Source: Cylicocyclus nassatus (lineage: Eukaryota; Nematoda; Chromadorea; Rhabditida; Strongylidae). Taken from it: a DNA stretch of 64,000 nt. Location of the stretch: assembly GCA_958299035.1 (NCBI GenBank), contig CATQJL010000112.1, positions 82,912,636 through 82,976,635 on the forward strand, written 5' to 3'. Shown here piece after piece: positions 12,268 through 23,011 of this stretch. Position 1 is the first letter of the stretch. The number at the start of each line of letters is the position of its first letter. The position numbers were made by a program, and so were the translations under genes. The notes under the pieces were generated by a model. The model saw only the letters and a list, made by a program, of their open reading frames with translations, had not been told where the DNA came from and ran no database searches.

Positions 12268-12687
12268 TCTATATATAAATAAAACTCAACCTCTGTAAAT
12301 TTGTTCGTATGTAAGTATGTGGCTTATAGACTTCTTTGTTTGTGAACGATGAATCCGAAATTTGCTCCCCCATAAATGAGGCCAAACGCAGAAGATAGGC
12401 CACTTTTTGCGACGATTCGCTGGGTCCTTCTATCGATTTATTGATTTGTTTACTCAGTAAGGGAGTAAACTTATCAATCATTCTTGGATCATAGTTGGGT
12501 AAGCGGGGCGGTAAAGATCATTTACATCTTGCGACGAGGAGGATTCGGTTCTTCGAGTCAGCGGGATTGTCGCGGAAGCGCTTCTTCAGATATGGATAAG
12601 GAAGGTAGTCTTGACGCTTTTGGATTCTAATGCCTTCCACCGGGCATTGGAGCCCGCTTTCCGGGTAGGACCGGGAATGACATCTAG
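12268..12687 (+). mobile_element. Non-autonomous Helitron, second family
   Basis: 420 bp beginning TCTATATATAAATAAAACTC after A and ending GAATGACATCTAG before T, with a CCCG-CTTTC-CGGG hairpin about 15 bases from the 3' end. The uninterrupted copy at about 41350 reads across the site (GTTTTGGAAGCATCATATAT), so the A|T insertion is seen directly. No Rep/helicase ORF. Confidence 0.8.
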
Positions 12688-12734
12688 TCATCATATATTC
12701 TTGCTCGTACTCCTTGAGTAGCAAGAACGAACAA

Positions 12735-13007
12735 TCTTATATGTAAAGCTGAATGTCTGTTTGTATGTCTGTTTGTTTGTCTGTTTGTCTGTCTGTCTGT
12801 CTGTCTATACGTATGTTCTGAATAGAAAATTCCATTTCTGAACCGATTTTTGCAAAAAATCGATAAAATCGATATCGATCGATGACGAAAAGTAGCCTAT
12901 GACACCCGCCGGGGCCCGAAGTGTGTGTGTGCCAAGTTTGGTCCGGATCGGTTAAGAAATGGAATTTTCTATTCGGAACATACGGCGGAGCCGGGTAAGC
13001 CAGCTAG
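12735..13007 (+). mobile_element. Non-autonomous Helitron, GCCGGGTAAGCCAGCTAG family
   Basis: 273 bp from TCTTATATGTAAAGCTGAAT to GGGTAAGCCAGCTAG. It is preceded by A and followed by T; the empty site AACGAACAATTGTCTATAAC is visible at 41395-41415. It contains (GTCT)n repeats and long subterminal inverted repeats around ATCGATATCGAT. Related copies: 11025, 44417, 57971, 60960 and 63869. Confidence 0.85.
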
Positions 13008-13025
13008 TTGTCTGTAAGAGTGTTG

Positions 13026-13286
13026 CAGTGGCGTATTGAGGGGACGGCCCCCGCCCCCCCCCCCCCGAGAACGGGTCGCGAATTTTTTGAATACTTACAT
13101 GGGTTATAAATTTGTGCAAATGACTTGTCTGCATTTGTAAATAATTAAAATAATTTTTTTTTCAAAAATTCATTTTGGCCTTATAAGAAAAAATTTTTCG
13201 GGGGCGTGGCTCACGCCACGCACCTTCATCGAAAAATTTTTTTGTCGACCCCCCCCCCCCAAGCCGAAATCCTGAGTACGCCACTG
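13026..13286. mobile_element. hAT-like MITE (CAGTGGCGTA ends)
   Basis: 261 bp with 10-bp TIRs CAGTGGCGTA and TACGCCACTG. Flanking 8-mers are GAGTGTTG (13018-13025) and GATTGTTA (13287-13294), 6 of 8 identical, as expected for an aged 8-bp hAT duplication. The copy at 41420 has a single GAGTGTTG, confirming the insertion. The interior has runs of C and no transposase. Confidence 0.75.
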
Positions 13287-13477
13287 GATTGTTAATACCG
13301 TATTTATCATCCTGCAAGCTATGATTATACGACATAACATTGACCGCTTACTGCAACTGTCAGAGACCGAAAAGCGAGCTAACAACTGCTACGTCGTGCA
13401 GCAGAGCACTCGTCGGGTTCCAGCTTGAAACCTCGCGACGGCACAATAGAAGAGTCAAACGTGCAAAGTGGAAGAGC

Positions 13478-13690
13478 CAACTTAAATTTCCAGTATGGAG
13501 CGAATTGCCTATCGCTCTTCATTACTGTAGGATTACAGTGGAAATCTCAAGCATATAGTGTCACTGTGAGAAAAGCTGCCGTAAAATTTTTTTAAAAACA
13601 TGTGAAAAAGTGTGCAGTAGGGTTTCCATAGGCGCTGAGTTCAATACTCAGTTAACAAGATTGCGAAGCTTTCCAAACGGTATAACCCCA
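13478..13690 (+). repeat. 212-bp segment, inverted near-identical copy at 16158-16376
   Basis: Differs from its reverse copy by only a few bases in the poly-A/T region near 13600. In the MITE at 15807-16470 the segment is internal; here it replaces about 40 bp present in the other U copies (compare 41600-41640). Confidence 0.75.
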
Positions 13691-13706
13691 CAATTGAAGG
13701 ACTTTC

Positions 13707-13748
13707 AGGCCTCTGAAGACGGCATCATTGCCGAAACATTATGCACCA
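13707..13748 (+). ncRNA. Hammerhead-like motif (degenerate)
   Basis: CTGAAGA at 13713, stem GGC/GCC around ATCATT, then GAAAC at 13733. The GGCCT before the core has no good partner after it, so stem I is decayed. Confidence 0.35.
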
Positions 13749-14682
13749 GATAATGTTTCGTAAACAACCTGCTCTCCGTGAACGTTAACGAAACAAGCAT
13801 TACCTCTGACTAAGGCCTAAAAATGTGAAAATCATTTTCTAAGCCTTGGTTTAGTCTTTTACGTTAATCAGATTATGTTCTGCCTATTCTGATCCCTTAG
13901 AACATAAAATGATAAACAATTCAGGTACCTTTTGTTGCAAATTATCCCTCCTCTTTCTAACAATGACGACAAGCAAATGCGAGAAAAGTTGCATTATTTC
14001 TCTATTTCACGAGTGCTCACTGACGTACATTATTTGAAATCTTCATATTTTGGAGCGAAAATTGCTTTACTTTGAAAGATTGCTCAGGAGTAGATATTTT
14101 CGAATGTTGAAACTTTGATTTCTGCAGATTTTGCAGCGTATGGTGTAATAACAGGTTATGCAGTTTTTCGGAGACTCAAGACTATTGGAAAATTATCTCG
14201 CAGAATTTCAAAAGATTAGCCGCAAAAAAAGAAGAAAGATTGCTCCATTCGGCAAAAGGCTTGCCCTAGCTGCTGGCATTGGAACTTCCAGAAAAAGTCT
14301 CAAATAAAAATTTTGACAAATAGCAAAAGTTGACGTAATAAAAAGGGAGAATTGTAGTTTCCAGCGATTAACTCAACACTCTATCAAGACTTACCCGTGA
14401 AATACAGGGACTAGAAAGAGGAAGAAATTCTGCGTCGGATACAACATGAAGTGTTTGTTTCTTTTCAATGTACCTGATTTGTCGGTTACTACAAAAAAAG
14501 TGACAAAACTTGTGCATCGACTGAGTCTACTTAATTTCAAAGCCTGTTACTATTTTAACGATAACGAGCACATTTACGCAAATTTTTCCTAAGTTTTGCC
14601 CAGAGCCGTGCACGCGACGTCTTCTAGCATTTTCAAACGAAATCCCCCTTAGCTTTGACTAATTTCCTTGCACGAGCGACAC

Positions 14683-15000
14683 ATAATATATAATACATAA
14701 TATATAATATATAATATATAATATATAATATATAATATATAATATATAATATATAATATATAATATATAATATATAATATATAATATATAATATATAATA
14801 TATAATATATAATATATAATATATAATATATAATATATAATATATAATATATAATATATAATATATAATATATAATATATAATATATAATATATAATATA
14901 TAATATATAATATATAATATATAATATATAATATATAATATATAATATATAATATATAATATATAATATATAATATATAATATATATAATATATAATATA
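14683..15000. repeat. Satellite of a 7-bp unit (TATAATA)n
   Basis: About 45 near-perfect units with minor variants at both ends. The unit length of 7 makes all frames open on one strand (repeating Tyr-Ile-Leu), so long ORFs here are artefacts. It sits where unit U copy a would continue into sequence like 34290-34330. Confidence 0.95.
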
Positions 15001-15573
15001 TGCACAAACACATAATATCATAACTCCACGAAAATGCAGACTGAAAATCAATTATGTCGAAACTTTTGATTCAAAGCTAATGGTCTTGAGATGGTCACTG
15101 TGATTTGTGAAAATCGAGAACTTGTTTTATAATATAAAAGTCCTGAAGTGCTAGCTCAGGATGATATTATAGACTACCTTAATTTCCAGGGTGTAAGGCG
15201 CACCCTATATAAGGAGCACCCGCCGCAGCGAGCATAGCGCGAAAACGCTTTCTAAACGATTGCGCTTCAAATAGAAAGCTGAAAATGAGTGTGCTTTAGT
15301 CATTCTCCATTGCTCATAAATCATGCCTTCTGGTATTTTTTCTGTTCTTCTCATTGTTCAGAGTTTATACTTTGAAATCATTTCTACAGGTGGGAGGATG
15401 ATTTTCTCAATGGTGTTTATGATGTCTAGATGATTCTTTCGCTACCAACGATGTTACTACCTGATGGGTAGAAGGGTTGCTGTTGGCTGCTTGAGCTGCG
15501 CATCGCGAAAGTCATCATACATTAGTCCGCACGCGGTGAAAGCTACTGCGCCGTATACCCCCGGATATTAGGG

Positions 15574-15711
15574 TATAAGCTCATGCAAGACGAAGACGGT
15601 CGGTTCGATGTGTGACGTGGTTGTGACGCGGCTGTGACGCGGCTTTGACGCAGCTGTGTCGCAGCCGCGTTGCACATCGAACCGACCGCCTTCGTCTTGC
15701 AGGAGCTTATA
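15574..15711. mobile_element. 138-bp palindromic MITE (TATAAGCTC ends)
   Basis: Both ends read TATAAGCTC.TGCAAGACGAA inward with two mismatches in about 38 bases. The loop holds four imperfect 11-mers of the type GTGACGCGGCT. No ORF. Confidence 0.7.
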
Positions 15712-15806
15712 GTTAAAAAGTATTCTATAGGTGCTAGATTTGCAGGGGCGGAAGCCGCACGGTTTCCTGCTTTTCCCTTTTTTAGATAGGCACAACGATT
15801 TATTAT

Positions 15807-16470
15807 AAGAGTGTCCCAAAAATGTGCCTACTGTTTGATTGTGGATACTCGTAATGAAGTCTTTCAAGAAACTTTGAGTACCGTTTAGAGCTGGCTTTAA
15901 ATTAGGTTTGCAGTATGAAGCGCGTCATCGATTGCTTTTCATTACTGCAGGATTACGGTAGGTATTTTAAAAAGAGTTTCGAGCGATGAAAGGCCATATT
16001 TTTTCTCTGAATGAAAACAAAACAGTTTGAAAATTTTCACACTGGGCTAGTTAGAGTTGCTGATTCTAAGTGTGAAGTTCGCAACTTATTATAATGCTTA
16101 ATTTACATGTTAATCGAGGTAAACGTACCGGTCGTTTTCCCAATGTTTCCATAAATTGAGGGGTTATACCGTTTGGAAAGCTTCGCAATCTTGTTAACTG
16201 AGTATTGAACTCAGCGCCTATGGAAACCCTACTGCACACTTTTTCACATTTTTTAAAAAAATTTTACGGCAGCTTTTCTCACAGTGACACTATATGCTTG
16301 AGATTTCCACTGTAATCCTACAGTAATGAAGAGCGATAGGCAATTCGCTCCATACTGGAAATTTAAGTTGGAGCCAGTTCTACAAATTGATACCCAAAGC
16401 TTCTCGAAAGACTCGATTAGAAGAGAGTTTTTAACAATAAAAAAGTGGGCACATTTTTTGGGATACCCTG
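15807..16470. mobile_element. MITE, CAGGGTGTCCC family (copy 2)
   Basis: Starts AAGAGTGTCCCAAAAATGTG and ends CACATTTTTTGGGATACCCTG followed by TATA; about 664 bp. It contains the 212-bp segment that also occurs at 13478-13690. Confidence 0.65.
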
Positions 16471-16484
16471 TATATACATATATA

Positions 16485-17175
16485 TTAGGTTAAACCGAAA
16501 GTTCTGTCGCACTATTTTCAAAAAATCGTAACTTCTTCCTGTCACGACAATCTTGCATGAAAAAAGGACTAAAAAGTGTAACTATGTACTTTTTAATGAC
16601 ACTTTGCTGCCTCGCCTCTAGGCTCTGACGGCACGGATAAAAATGGAAAAAGGAAATCCCTTCAAATTCGGAAGTATGAGGCAAGCCCATTAAAAATTCT
16701 GAAACTATACCATAAAATCCAAAACAGCCAGTATCCTAGACTTTTTGAGAACAAGATTCGCGCTGAGCTGTTCTTTGAAAAGTTATAATATATGAGAGAA
16801 ATGGCGAAAAATCAATTTTCTTAAGAAACCGATTTTTTGGCATTTTTTCTTAAAAATCATAACCTTTTTGAAAAGAGCTCGATCCTCGCGAATCTTGCTC
16901 ACCTAAAAAGAAGGGTTGAAAACCTAGGTTACTGGCTCTTTTGGCCTTTATTGCACAGTTGGGATTTCTAACGGTCTTGCCTCAAAATTCCGAAATTAAA
17001 CTAATATCCTTTTTACAACTTCATCTATACAATCAAAGCATGGGAGAGAGAATGCAAGGTGTCATTATAAAGCACATGAGTTGCTCTTCCTAGTACTTTT
17101 GTTGTGAAAAATTGTCGTGACAAGAAGAAGTTACGATTTTTTGAAAAGTGCGACAGAACTTTCGGGCTAACCGAA
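16485..17175. mobile_element. Mariner-like MITE M4
   Basis: TTAGGTTAAACCGAAAGTTC at the left and its near complement at the right (CTTTCGGGCTAACCGAA), TA on both sides, 691 bp. The inner arms (CTTCCTGTCACGACA and complement) extend the inverted repeat to about 80 bp. Confidence 0.75.
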
Positions 17176-17189
17176 TATATGTACGTCTA

Positions 17190-17864
17190 TCAGGTTGGCC
17201 CGAAAGTTCTGTCGCATCATTTTCAAAAATTTATAACGTCTGAGTTTTACAACCAATTCGCTTGCTTTCATTTTCGTTTGAAAGAGCAAATCATTCTCTT
17301 CATAGCGGTGTCTTAGTGGCTTCCTAATGGGCATACATTGCATAGTTAAAAGCGGTAGAGGAAAACTACTCAAATTTTGAATTTTCTATGCAGGGTCGTA
17401 TATAATAAAACTAAAATCTGAAACCTGCAGTAAAAATCGGAGCAGTCAGTATTATAGGTTCTATAATCAGCTCTTTTCAACTGCAAAGCTTGTGCTGCTT
17501 GAGCGTGTCTACGACAAGTTATGATTTCTCTGAAAAATGCCAAGATAAAGCAAATTCGCCTTTTTGTATTGCTTGCTCGAAAAACATAACTTTTCGTAAA
17601 CACGCTTAATCAGCACAAGCTTTGCACTGTTGAACTGGCTATAAAACCTATGATAGCAACTGCTCCGATTTTTACTGCAGTTCCAGAATTTTTATGACCC
17701 TACACAGAAAATTTAAAATTTGACTAAATTTCTTTTACCGCTCTTATTTACGCAGTGTTCGCTCATGAGAAGGCCACTAAAAATGGAAACATGCAAATCG
17801 GCTGGAAGAACCGGGAGTTATGAATTCTTGAAAATGGTGCGAAAGAACTTTCGGGCCAACCTAA
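17190..17864. mobile_element. Mariner-like MITE M5
   Basis: TCAGGTTGGCCCGAAAGTTC to CTTTCGGGCCAACCTAA, 675 bp, TA on both sides. The inner arms around 17400-17700 form a second inverted repeat. It shares its right TA with the next element. Confidence 0.75.
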
Positions 17865-17866
17865 TA

Positions 17867-18363
17867 TTAGGTTGTCCCATAAGGCTTTTCATATTAGGAC
17901 ATTAAATTCGATGTTCCTTAGAATTAGGGGACCTAGTAGGCTGCAAATTTGTGGCAGAAATTCTGAGGGATTAAGCTATATAATAACCTTTTTGCGGTGA
18001 AAACAGAGCTGATACAGGCAAAGTTTGAAATTTGAGCGCACTATTCTTTTCTTAATTGCTAGCCATCAGAAAAATGGCGCAAGTGCATGTATAAACATCC
18101 GATGTGGAGTATATGCTTAAGAAAGTGGGAATGCAGAGTTGTTTTGAACTGAGACATGATGTATTGTTTTTCGGAAATTTGGAAATCTTTTTATTTTGGC
18201 TTGGAACTTATTACGGATTAAGCCTGGTGCAAACTTTTAAAAACCATCTCGTAGAGCTTACTTTGATCTGTCGAAAGGTACCGCATTCTATTAGGAGTTC
18301 AAAAAGAACTGATTTATGTCGCTGAAAAGTAGGTATGAAAACACCTATGGGATAAATTGTTAG
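17867..18363 (+). mobile_element. Probable MITE M6 (right end uncertain)
   Basis: Begins TTAGGTTGTCCCATAAGGCT immediately after the TA that ends M5. The same start is seen at 55973. A weakly matching opposite end (CTATGGGATAAATTGTTAG) lies near 18345-18363. Confidence 0.35.
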
Positions 18364-18777
18364 TATATCAGATATTCGTATCATATCCATGATTAGCACG
18401 TCAATTAACCCCTGTAGACAAAGTGTGAGCGAAATCTGAAGATTCAAGATACTAGGCTACCTAAATGAAATGGTCAAATTCCAACATGGTTAACTTTGTT
18501 TCAAGGGTGAATTAGCTATACGTTTTTGCACTCAAGACAAAGAACTATTCCTTTTTTGTCTACCTCAGAAATCCCGCTTCAGAAGACCTGCAAACTGTGG
18601 AATGAGAAGCCAACCAAAATCTCGTTTTTCCCATTTTATGCTTTTGATCGCTGTGCTTTCACCAAATATTACTTAGAGCTGAGAACACAAATCAGGCTCC
18701 ACACAATCCTATGGAATCTACAAGGTTTAGGCTATCGGTTCATATAAATATTGTCCGCTAAAAATGTTTTTTGATAT
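18364..18777. other. Unassigned sequence
   Basis: No repeat end or exon recognised. Confidence 0.3.
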
Positions 18778-18851
18778 AGTTAATGGGGTGCGGCACACCC
18801 CCTGCTGCGGCTGCCGCAGCTTTTAAGGGGGTGTGCCGCACCTCCTTAACT
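18778..18851. repeat. Perfect-looking 74-bp hairpin
   Basis: AGTTAATGGGGTGCGGCACA is mirrored by TGTGCCGCACCTCCTTAACT with two mismatches, around a GC-rich centre (CTGCGGCTGCCGCAG). It looks like a minimal MITE or the excised remnant of a foldback element; it is not a bacterial terminator. Confidence 0.7.
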
Positions 18852-19254
18852 TGCCTTCAAAATCCAGAAAGCGCTCCATTGCTGGTAGGAGTAGTGAGCA
18901 CATAGCTTCTTCTTGCTACATTGGAAATTTAAAGCCGAACGCCCAACCCATAAGAAAATTATGGCCCTTTTAATATGTCCATTCAGATCAAAATCAGCCG
19001 TCAAATTACGTGTGATTGTATAGTGCAGTCACAGAAAATCGGGCGTACAGCTCTCAGAAATCTGAAAACTCTCTAGAAAAAGATGGTGTCCTCCAGAATG
19101 TCACACTTTGAGGTCCAGAGGTTAAGAGGAGGAAGAAGGGGTCGTTTGAGGGCTTTCATGGGAGGGAGGGGGTTTCGAAAGACCTGTGCCTGACCTCTTT
19201 CTCAACTCTGGTAATGCTATCTTAGGTATATAGTTCAGGAGGTGGGGGGTCTTA
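18852..19254. other. Unassigned sequence with G-runs
   Basis: No gene found; G-rich runs at about 19135-19280. Confidence 0.3.
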
Positions 19255-20381
19255 TTAAAACAGCAATCAGGGGTGGGGGGTCATAAGCAGCGACGTGTGC
19301 CACACCTTTTGCTTGACCCTGGTTGAAATCAACATAATCGCTTCCCTAACAAGGCTGACCAAACCGATGCGTGCTGGGTCTTCACTTCGGGAGCAAAGGC
19401 ATTTTCTGTGGCGAAAATTCTGTCGAAATCGAGATTTCCACCGTTTTTCATGAAAATTGTGGGGGGAAAACAAAATTTTTCGCTCCAAATACTGATGAGC
19501 CACAGAGAGAGCCTGCATTATTTTGCTGTTAAGTTGCTCTTCGAGTTGAGATTTCCGTCAGGATTTCGCAAAATGTTGAGCTCTGACGACTGTTTCTTGT
19601 CTGAAATTAGTTGAAGGCTACCTTTTTCAGCGGCTGGAGAAGGAAGAGTATTTCTTTAGCTAGATTATTATTTGTGATGAGAATAGTAGTCGTGAACTGA
19701 AATTTAACATAGCAGAAATGATGCGATGCCGATCTCCGGCGTTGAATTACGATGATGACATGTTTACTGTCGAAATGGGATGAGTCACGGCTACAGTAAT
19801 TTCGAAATACATTCCGCATTGCCGTCGGCGATCAATCCACGATCTCATAAACACTCTCTCGTTTCGCGCTCTTCTGCGCCATAGGAAGTTTATCGTATAC
19901 ACTCGATCTCCCGCGGTCCGTAATCTATGTGAGAGAGTGATGTCTCGCGCGCTCACACTGTCAACAACTCTCCCTCAACGCTGAAAGGGACGTCAGGGTG
20001 GGAGACGATGTGTAGTTTTCGTCGTCGCGGGATGTTTCCAGTCCAATTATAAGAAAGATTTAGAGTTTCTACAAAAAAGTCAAAACTAAATATGACATTT
20101 TTAGAGGTGGCATGATGGCTCTTGCAGAACATTGGGAGTGCATCATAAGGGGTGCTTGCGCATAAATTCGACTGAATTGGGCATGGCTTGATTCAGCTGT
20201 CTCAGTGTTCTCTACCATCGTGATGTCTGCTTTGAGAAACATAATAAACGAGAATTCAACAAGTGTTTAAAACGCTTGGTTTTCATTGCTGCTTGTTTTT
20301 GGGCTATGAAAGCATTTCCTTTTGACATTTGCTTGGAACTGCAGTTAAAGATCAAAAAGGTTTCAAAGAAGAAGATATATA

Positions 20382-21199
20382 TCAGGTTGGCGCGAGATTT
20401 CTTGCATAATTCAAACAAAATTGAATGACTTCAAATATCAAATCCATAGTTTGGTATCCTAAAAATGGTAGGTTTGCGCTTCATAAACAGATGTTAAGCT
20501 TAACATTCTCTAACTTACGATTAGCCAAAAAGAACGGAGCTTTCAAAAATAGCGTATTAATTTCTACGATTTTGATATTGATGTTAGATAATAAGGAATA
20601 CTTGTTGATCTAAAAAATTTGTAAAAATTACTAACACCGCAGAAGTCCATAGGTTACTTAGCAGGCTTCGTTGCATGGTAACGGTATTTTTTATTAAAAA
20701 TGCTATTTTGCCTCGAAGAAAATCCCCTCATTACTGCACTTTTTCAGCGAAAACACTTTTTGATGCTTTTTAATGCTTTAAAAACGTCACAGTGTTTTGA
20801 ATAAGAACGATGTCTTATTATCACTTTTATACCGATTTCTGTGGAATGACTGCAGCGTTCCGAATTTTATCCTGTGAAGTGATACATTTCACAAATTTTT
20901 GTTTTTGCATTTCCATACGAGTTTGAAACAAGCCAAAGTGGCATATGGACTTCTATATGTACGAAAATTTTGCAAACTTTTTGGGCTAGATGGCGGTCCC
21001 CCGCGGTTTTCTAGCAGCAAAACCAAAATCACAAAATTTTTCAACGCCATTTCTGAAAGCTCCGTTCTCTGCGGCTAATGTATAGAATAATACGTTGAAT
21101 ATCTTCTACTACTTTGGGATACTGTACAATAAGTTCGATTCTAATATTTGACAAGTTATCGAGTTTTATTTGAATTGCGCAAGATTCGCGCCAACCCAA
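20382..21199. mobile_element. Mariner-like MITE M3
   Basis: 818 bp, the inverted counterpart of 7563-8382, ends TCAGGTTGGCGCG and CGCGCCAACCCAA. It lies at the matching place of the other arm, so it was present before the duplication. Confidence 0.75.
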
Positions 21200-21363
21200 T
21201 GTGTTGCGTATGCAGCTGTAAATTTCGGCACAACTCGAGATCAACATTTCCAAGAACTAAGATGATCACGACATAGCAGTGACGACAGGCTCTGTCGTCA
21301 CTGCTACGTCGTGCAGAGACAGAGCAAACAGTCTATTGATTCTCTCAATCACAAACAAAGGTA

Positions 21364-21531
21364 CAGGGCTCCTTAATTGCAGAGTCGTTTGCACCATCGG
21401 TCGCGCGACCGCGTCGCGCCCCTGCATTTTACCGGCGCCGGCGCCATCGATCGAGGCGGCGCCATTGATGCCTGGGTGCGACGCGGTCGCGCGAACGCTG
21501 GTGGAAACGACTCTGCAATTTAGGAGCTCTG
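21364..21531. mobile_element. 168-bp GC-rich MITE with TA duplication
   Basis: The ends CAGGGCTCCTTAATTGCAGA and CTGCAATTTAGGAGCTCTG are inverted repeats of about 30 bp. TA flanks both sides. The paralogous left arm reads CAAAGGTATCCACTG across the empty site (reverse of 7430-7446). The centre is strongly GC-rich with GGCGCCGGCGCC. Confidence 0.85.
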
Positions 21532-22054
21532 TATCCACTACGGAAATTAACTATAGAACAGCTCAGCAAGTTTATATCCGTTCCGTTCCGTCTTACTGTG
21601 TTCAGATCCAAGTCTGTGTTAGAAAAATCCGCGAGGACTTTGCTGTCTAACGGAACGGTCAAGAGGCACTATCACTCTTACTGTCGCAAACTCAAAACAC
21701 AACACACTCAAACTTATAGTGCTATACGGGTCTCAGAAAAAATAATCAAAAAAGTGCTTCAGCTGAACAGCTGTTTTCAGTAATCTCACATAAGTCTGAT
21801 TGTTGATGGTAAGCGTTCACCAAAGATTAGCAGAACGCAAATTGACTTCGAGCTTTTCCATCTGTAGCGTGGATTACGCATAAACCATAGGACTGTTCCT
21901 GAACACATACAAAAATTTATCTCGACTTTTTTGGATTCCGTTGTGTTTTTTTGCGGCGAATTTCTATATAGTCATCTGAAAAAAAATTCCAAACATTTCG
22001 ATGGTTTTCATGTTTTTCGATAACAAAGCACAGCTGTAGGCACTTCAAGAAAAG

Positions 22055-22283
22055 GGTGGAGGACTAAATGTCGCCGGATGTAGGGGGGTCCCGCGCGGAT
22101 ATGACCGCGAGAACGCCTCGTTTCGGCGCTATGGGTGAAGGACATTAGGTCGTCATGAGGCTCCACCCACGGGACAGACATCATGAGGCAATAATGGTAA
22201 TAGCGCGCGGTTTGTTGCAAATGCCCGCGTGGGACCGCTCCTTTCGGCGACCTAAATCCTCTACCCCGCCAATATAGTCCCTG
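22055..22283. mobile_element. MITE-like inverted repeat
   Basis: GGAGGACTAAATGTCGCC and GGCGACCTAAATCCTC face each other over about 45 bp. CTTCAAGAAAAG occurs at both borders (22043-22054 and 22284-22294). The right end carries about 16 bases more than the left, so the element is slightly truncated or the repeat is not a true target duplication. Confidence 0.5.
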
Positions 22284-22294
22284 CTTCAAGAAAA

Positions 22295-22608
22295 GCATTT
22301 TCCACAAGGAAAAACTCCTAATTACCTCATTGCAATTGCTATCGAGATTGTTTTAAACTTCGGACAAAGATTGTACAAAAGTAAGCCTCCTCCACTGACA
22401 TCTCTTCGCCACCTAAATGTGGATAGAAATACACTAATTTGCAGCCCGCACCTATTCACTTGGGATCGCCAAAATTAACTGAACAAGTGCACAAGACAAT
22501 ATTGCAGTGCTTTTGAAATGACCCTCAGAGAAAATTTCAGTGTGATGTTCATGAAAGCTAAGGTACGTCGGAAATCATACGTGGGTAATACACCTTTCAA
22601 ATTAGTTT
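22295..22608. other. Unassigned sequence
   Basis: Nothing recognised. Confidence 0.3.
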
Positions 22609-22880
22609 CTAAAGGTAGCGTCCCACCAGAATGGAGGCACCTGGCTCTGGTAGTAATTTGATAGTGTCACCTGTATCACCTGTATTCCCGTTGATCATCG
22701 TGCTGCACGAGCGGGTACCAGTGATGCATCCATTCGTCCCTGTCTCGGGCGATTGTTGACCAGTGTTTACGTATCGCACCAGGAACACGTGGAACGCTCT
22801 GAAGGACTTCATTACAGGACTTCGTGAACATATCTGACCATCGCGTCAGCGGTCTTCCTCGTGCGTTCTTCTTTACCTTG
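22609..22880 (-). pseudogene. RTE-type non-LTR retrotransposon, C-terminal tail and 3' end
   Basis: On the minus strand one frame reads [12 protein letters not shown] ... [18 protein letters not shown]. The order GRP-x-RW, then W-x3-A-x-DR-x2-W, is the characteristic C-terminal tail after the reverse transcriptase of RTE-clade LINEs in nematodes and other animals. After the stop lies a short TACAGGTGA-type repeat, as expected for an RTE 3' end. RT and endonuclease are absent, so this is a dead 5'-truncated copy. Just upstream on the same strand a 51-bp sequence (GTGCGTTCTTCTTTACC...) is tandemly duplicated. Confidence 0.6.
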
Positions 22881-23011
22881 TTCTGTTTGAGAAACCGTGA
22901 AGTGCGTTCTTCTTTACCTTGTTCTGTTTCAGTGCTTCCGCAGCAATTTTTTTCCAGCTTGGGCGATTGTTGCTCAGAACAATAAACGCAACAATCCAGA
23001 CAACATCCCAA

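Larger units (their letters stand above)
12183..14682 (+). repeat. Penelope-associated repeat unit U, copy a
   Basis: Homologous to 41210-42340 (same strand) and to 34290-35760 (reverse). Shared blocks include AGTAGCAAGAACGAACAA, CATCCTGCAAGCTATGATTA and a hammerhead-like motif. This copy has been invaded by two Helitrons, one hAT-like element and a 212-bp segment, and ends at the 7-bp satellite. It carries no intact ORF. Confidence 0.65.
19255..21990 (-). repeat. Inverted duplication B, right arm
   Basis: Reverse copy of 6960-9650. It carries one extra 168-bp insertion (21364-21531) that the left arm lacks and extends to about 21990. Confidence 0.7.

Noticed and set aside
14633..15051. Three long overlapping minus-strand frames of Tyr-Ile-Leu repeats
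   Set aside because: They are translations of the 7-bp satellite, which is open in every frame on that strand.
18778..18851. Strong hairpin read as a transcription terminator
   Set aside because: Eukaryotic context and mirrored ends fit a foldback remnant.
21279..21662. GC-rich frames around 21280-21660
   Set aside because: They lie over the 168-bp MITE, whose empty site shows it is an insertion.
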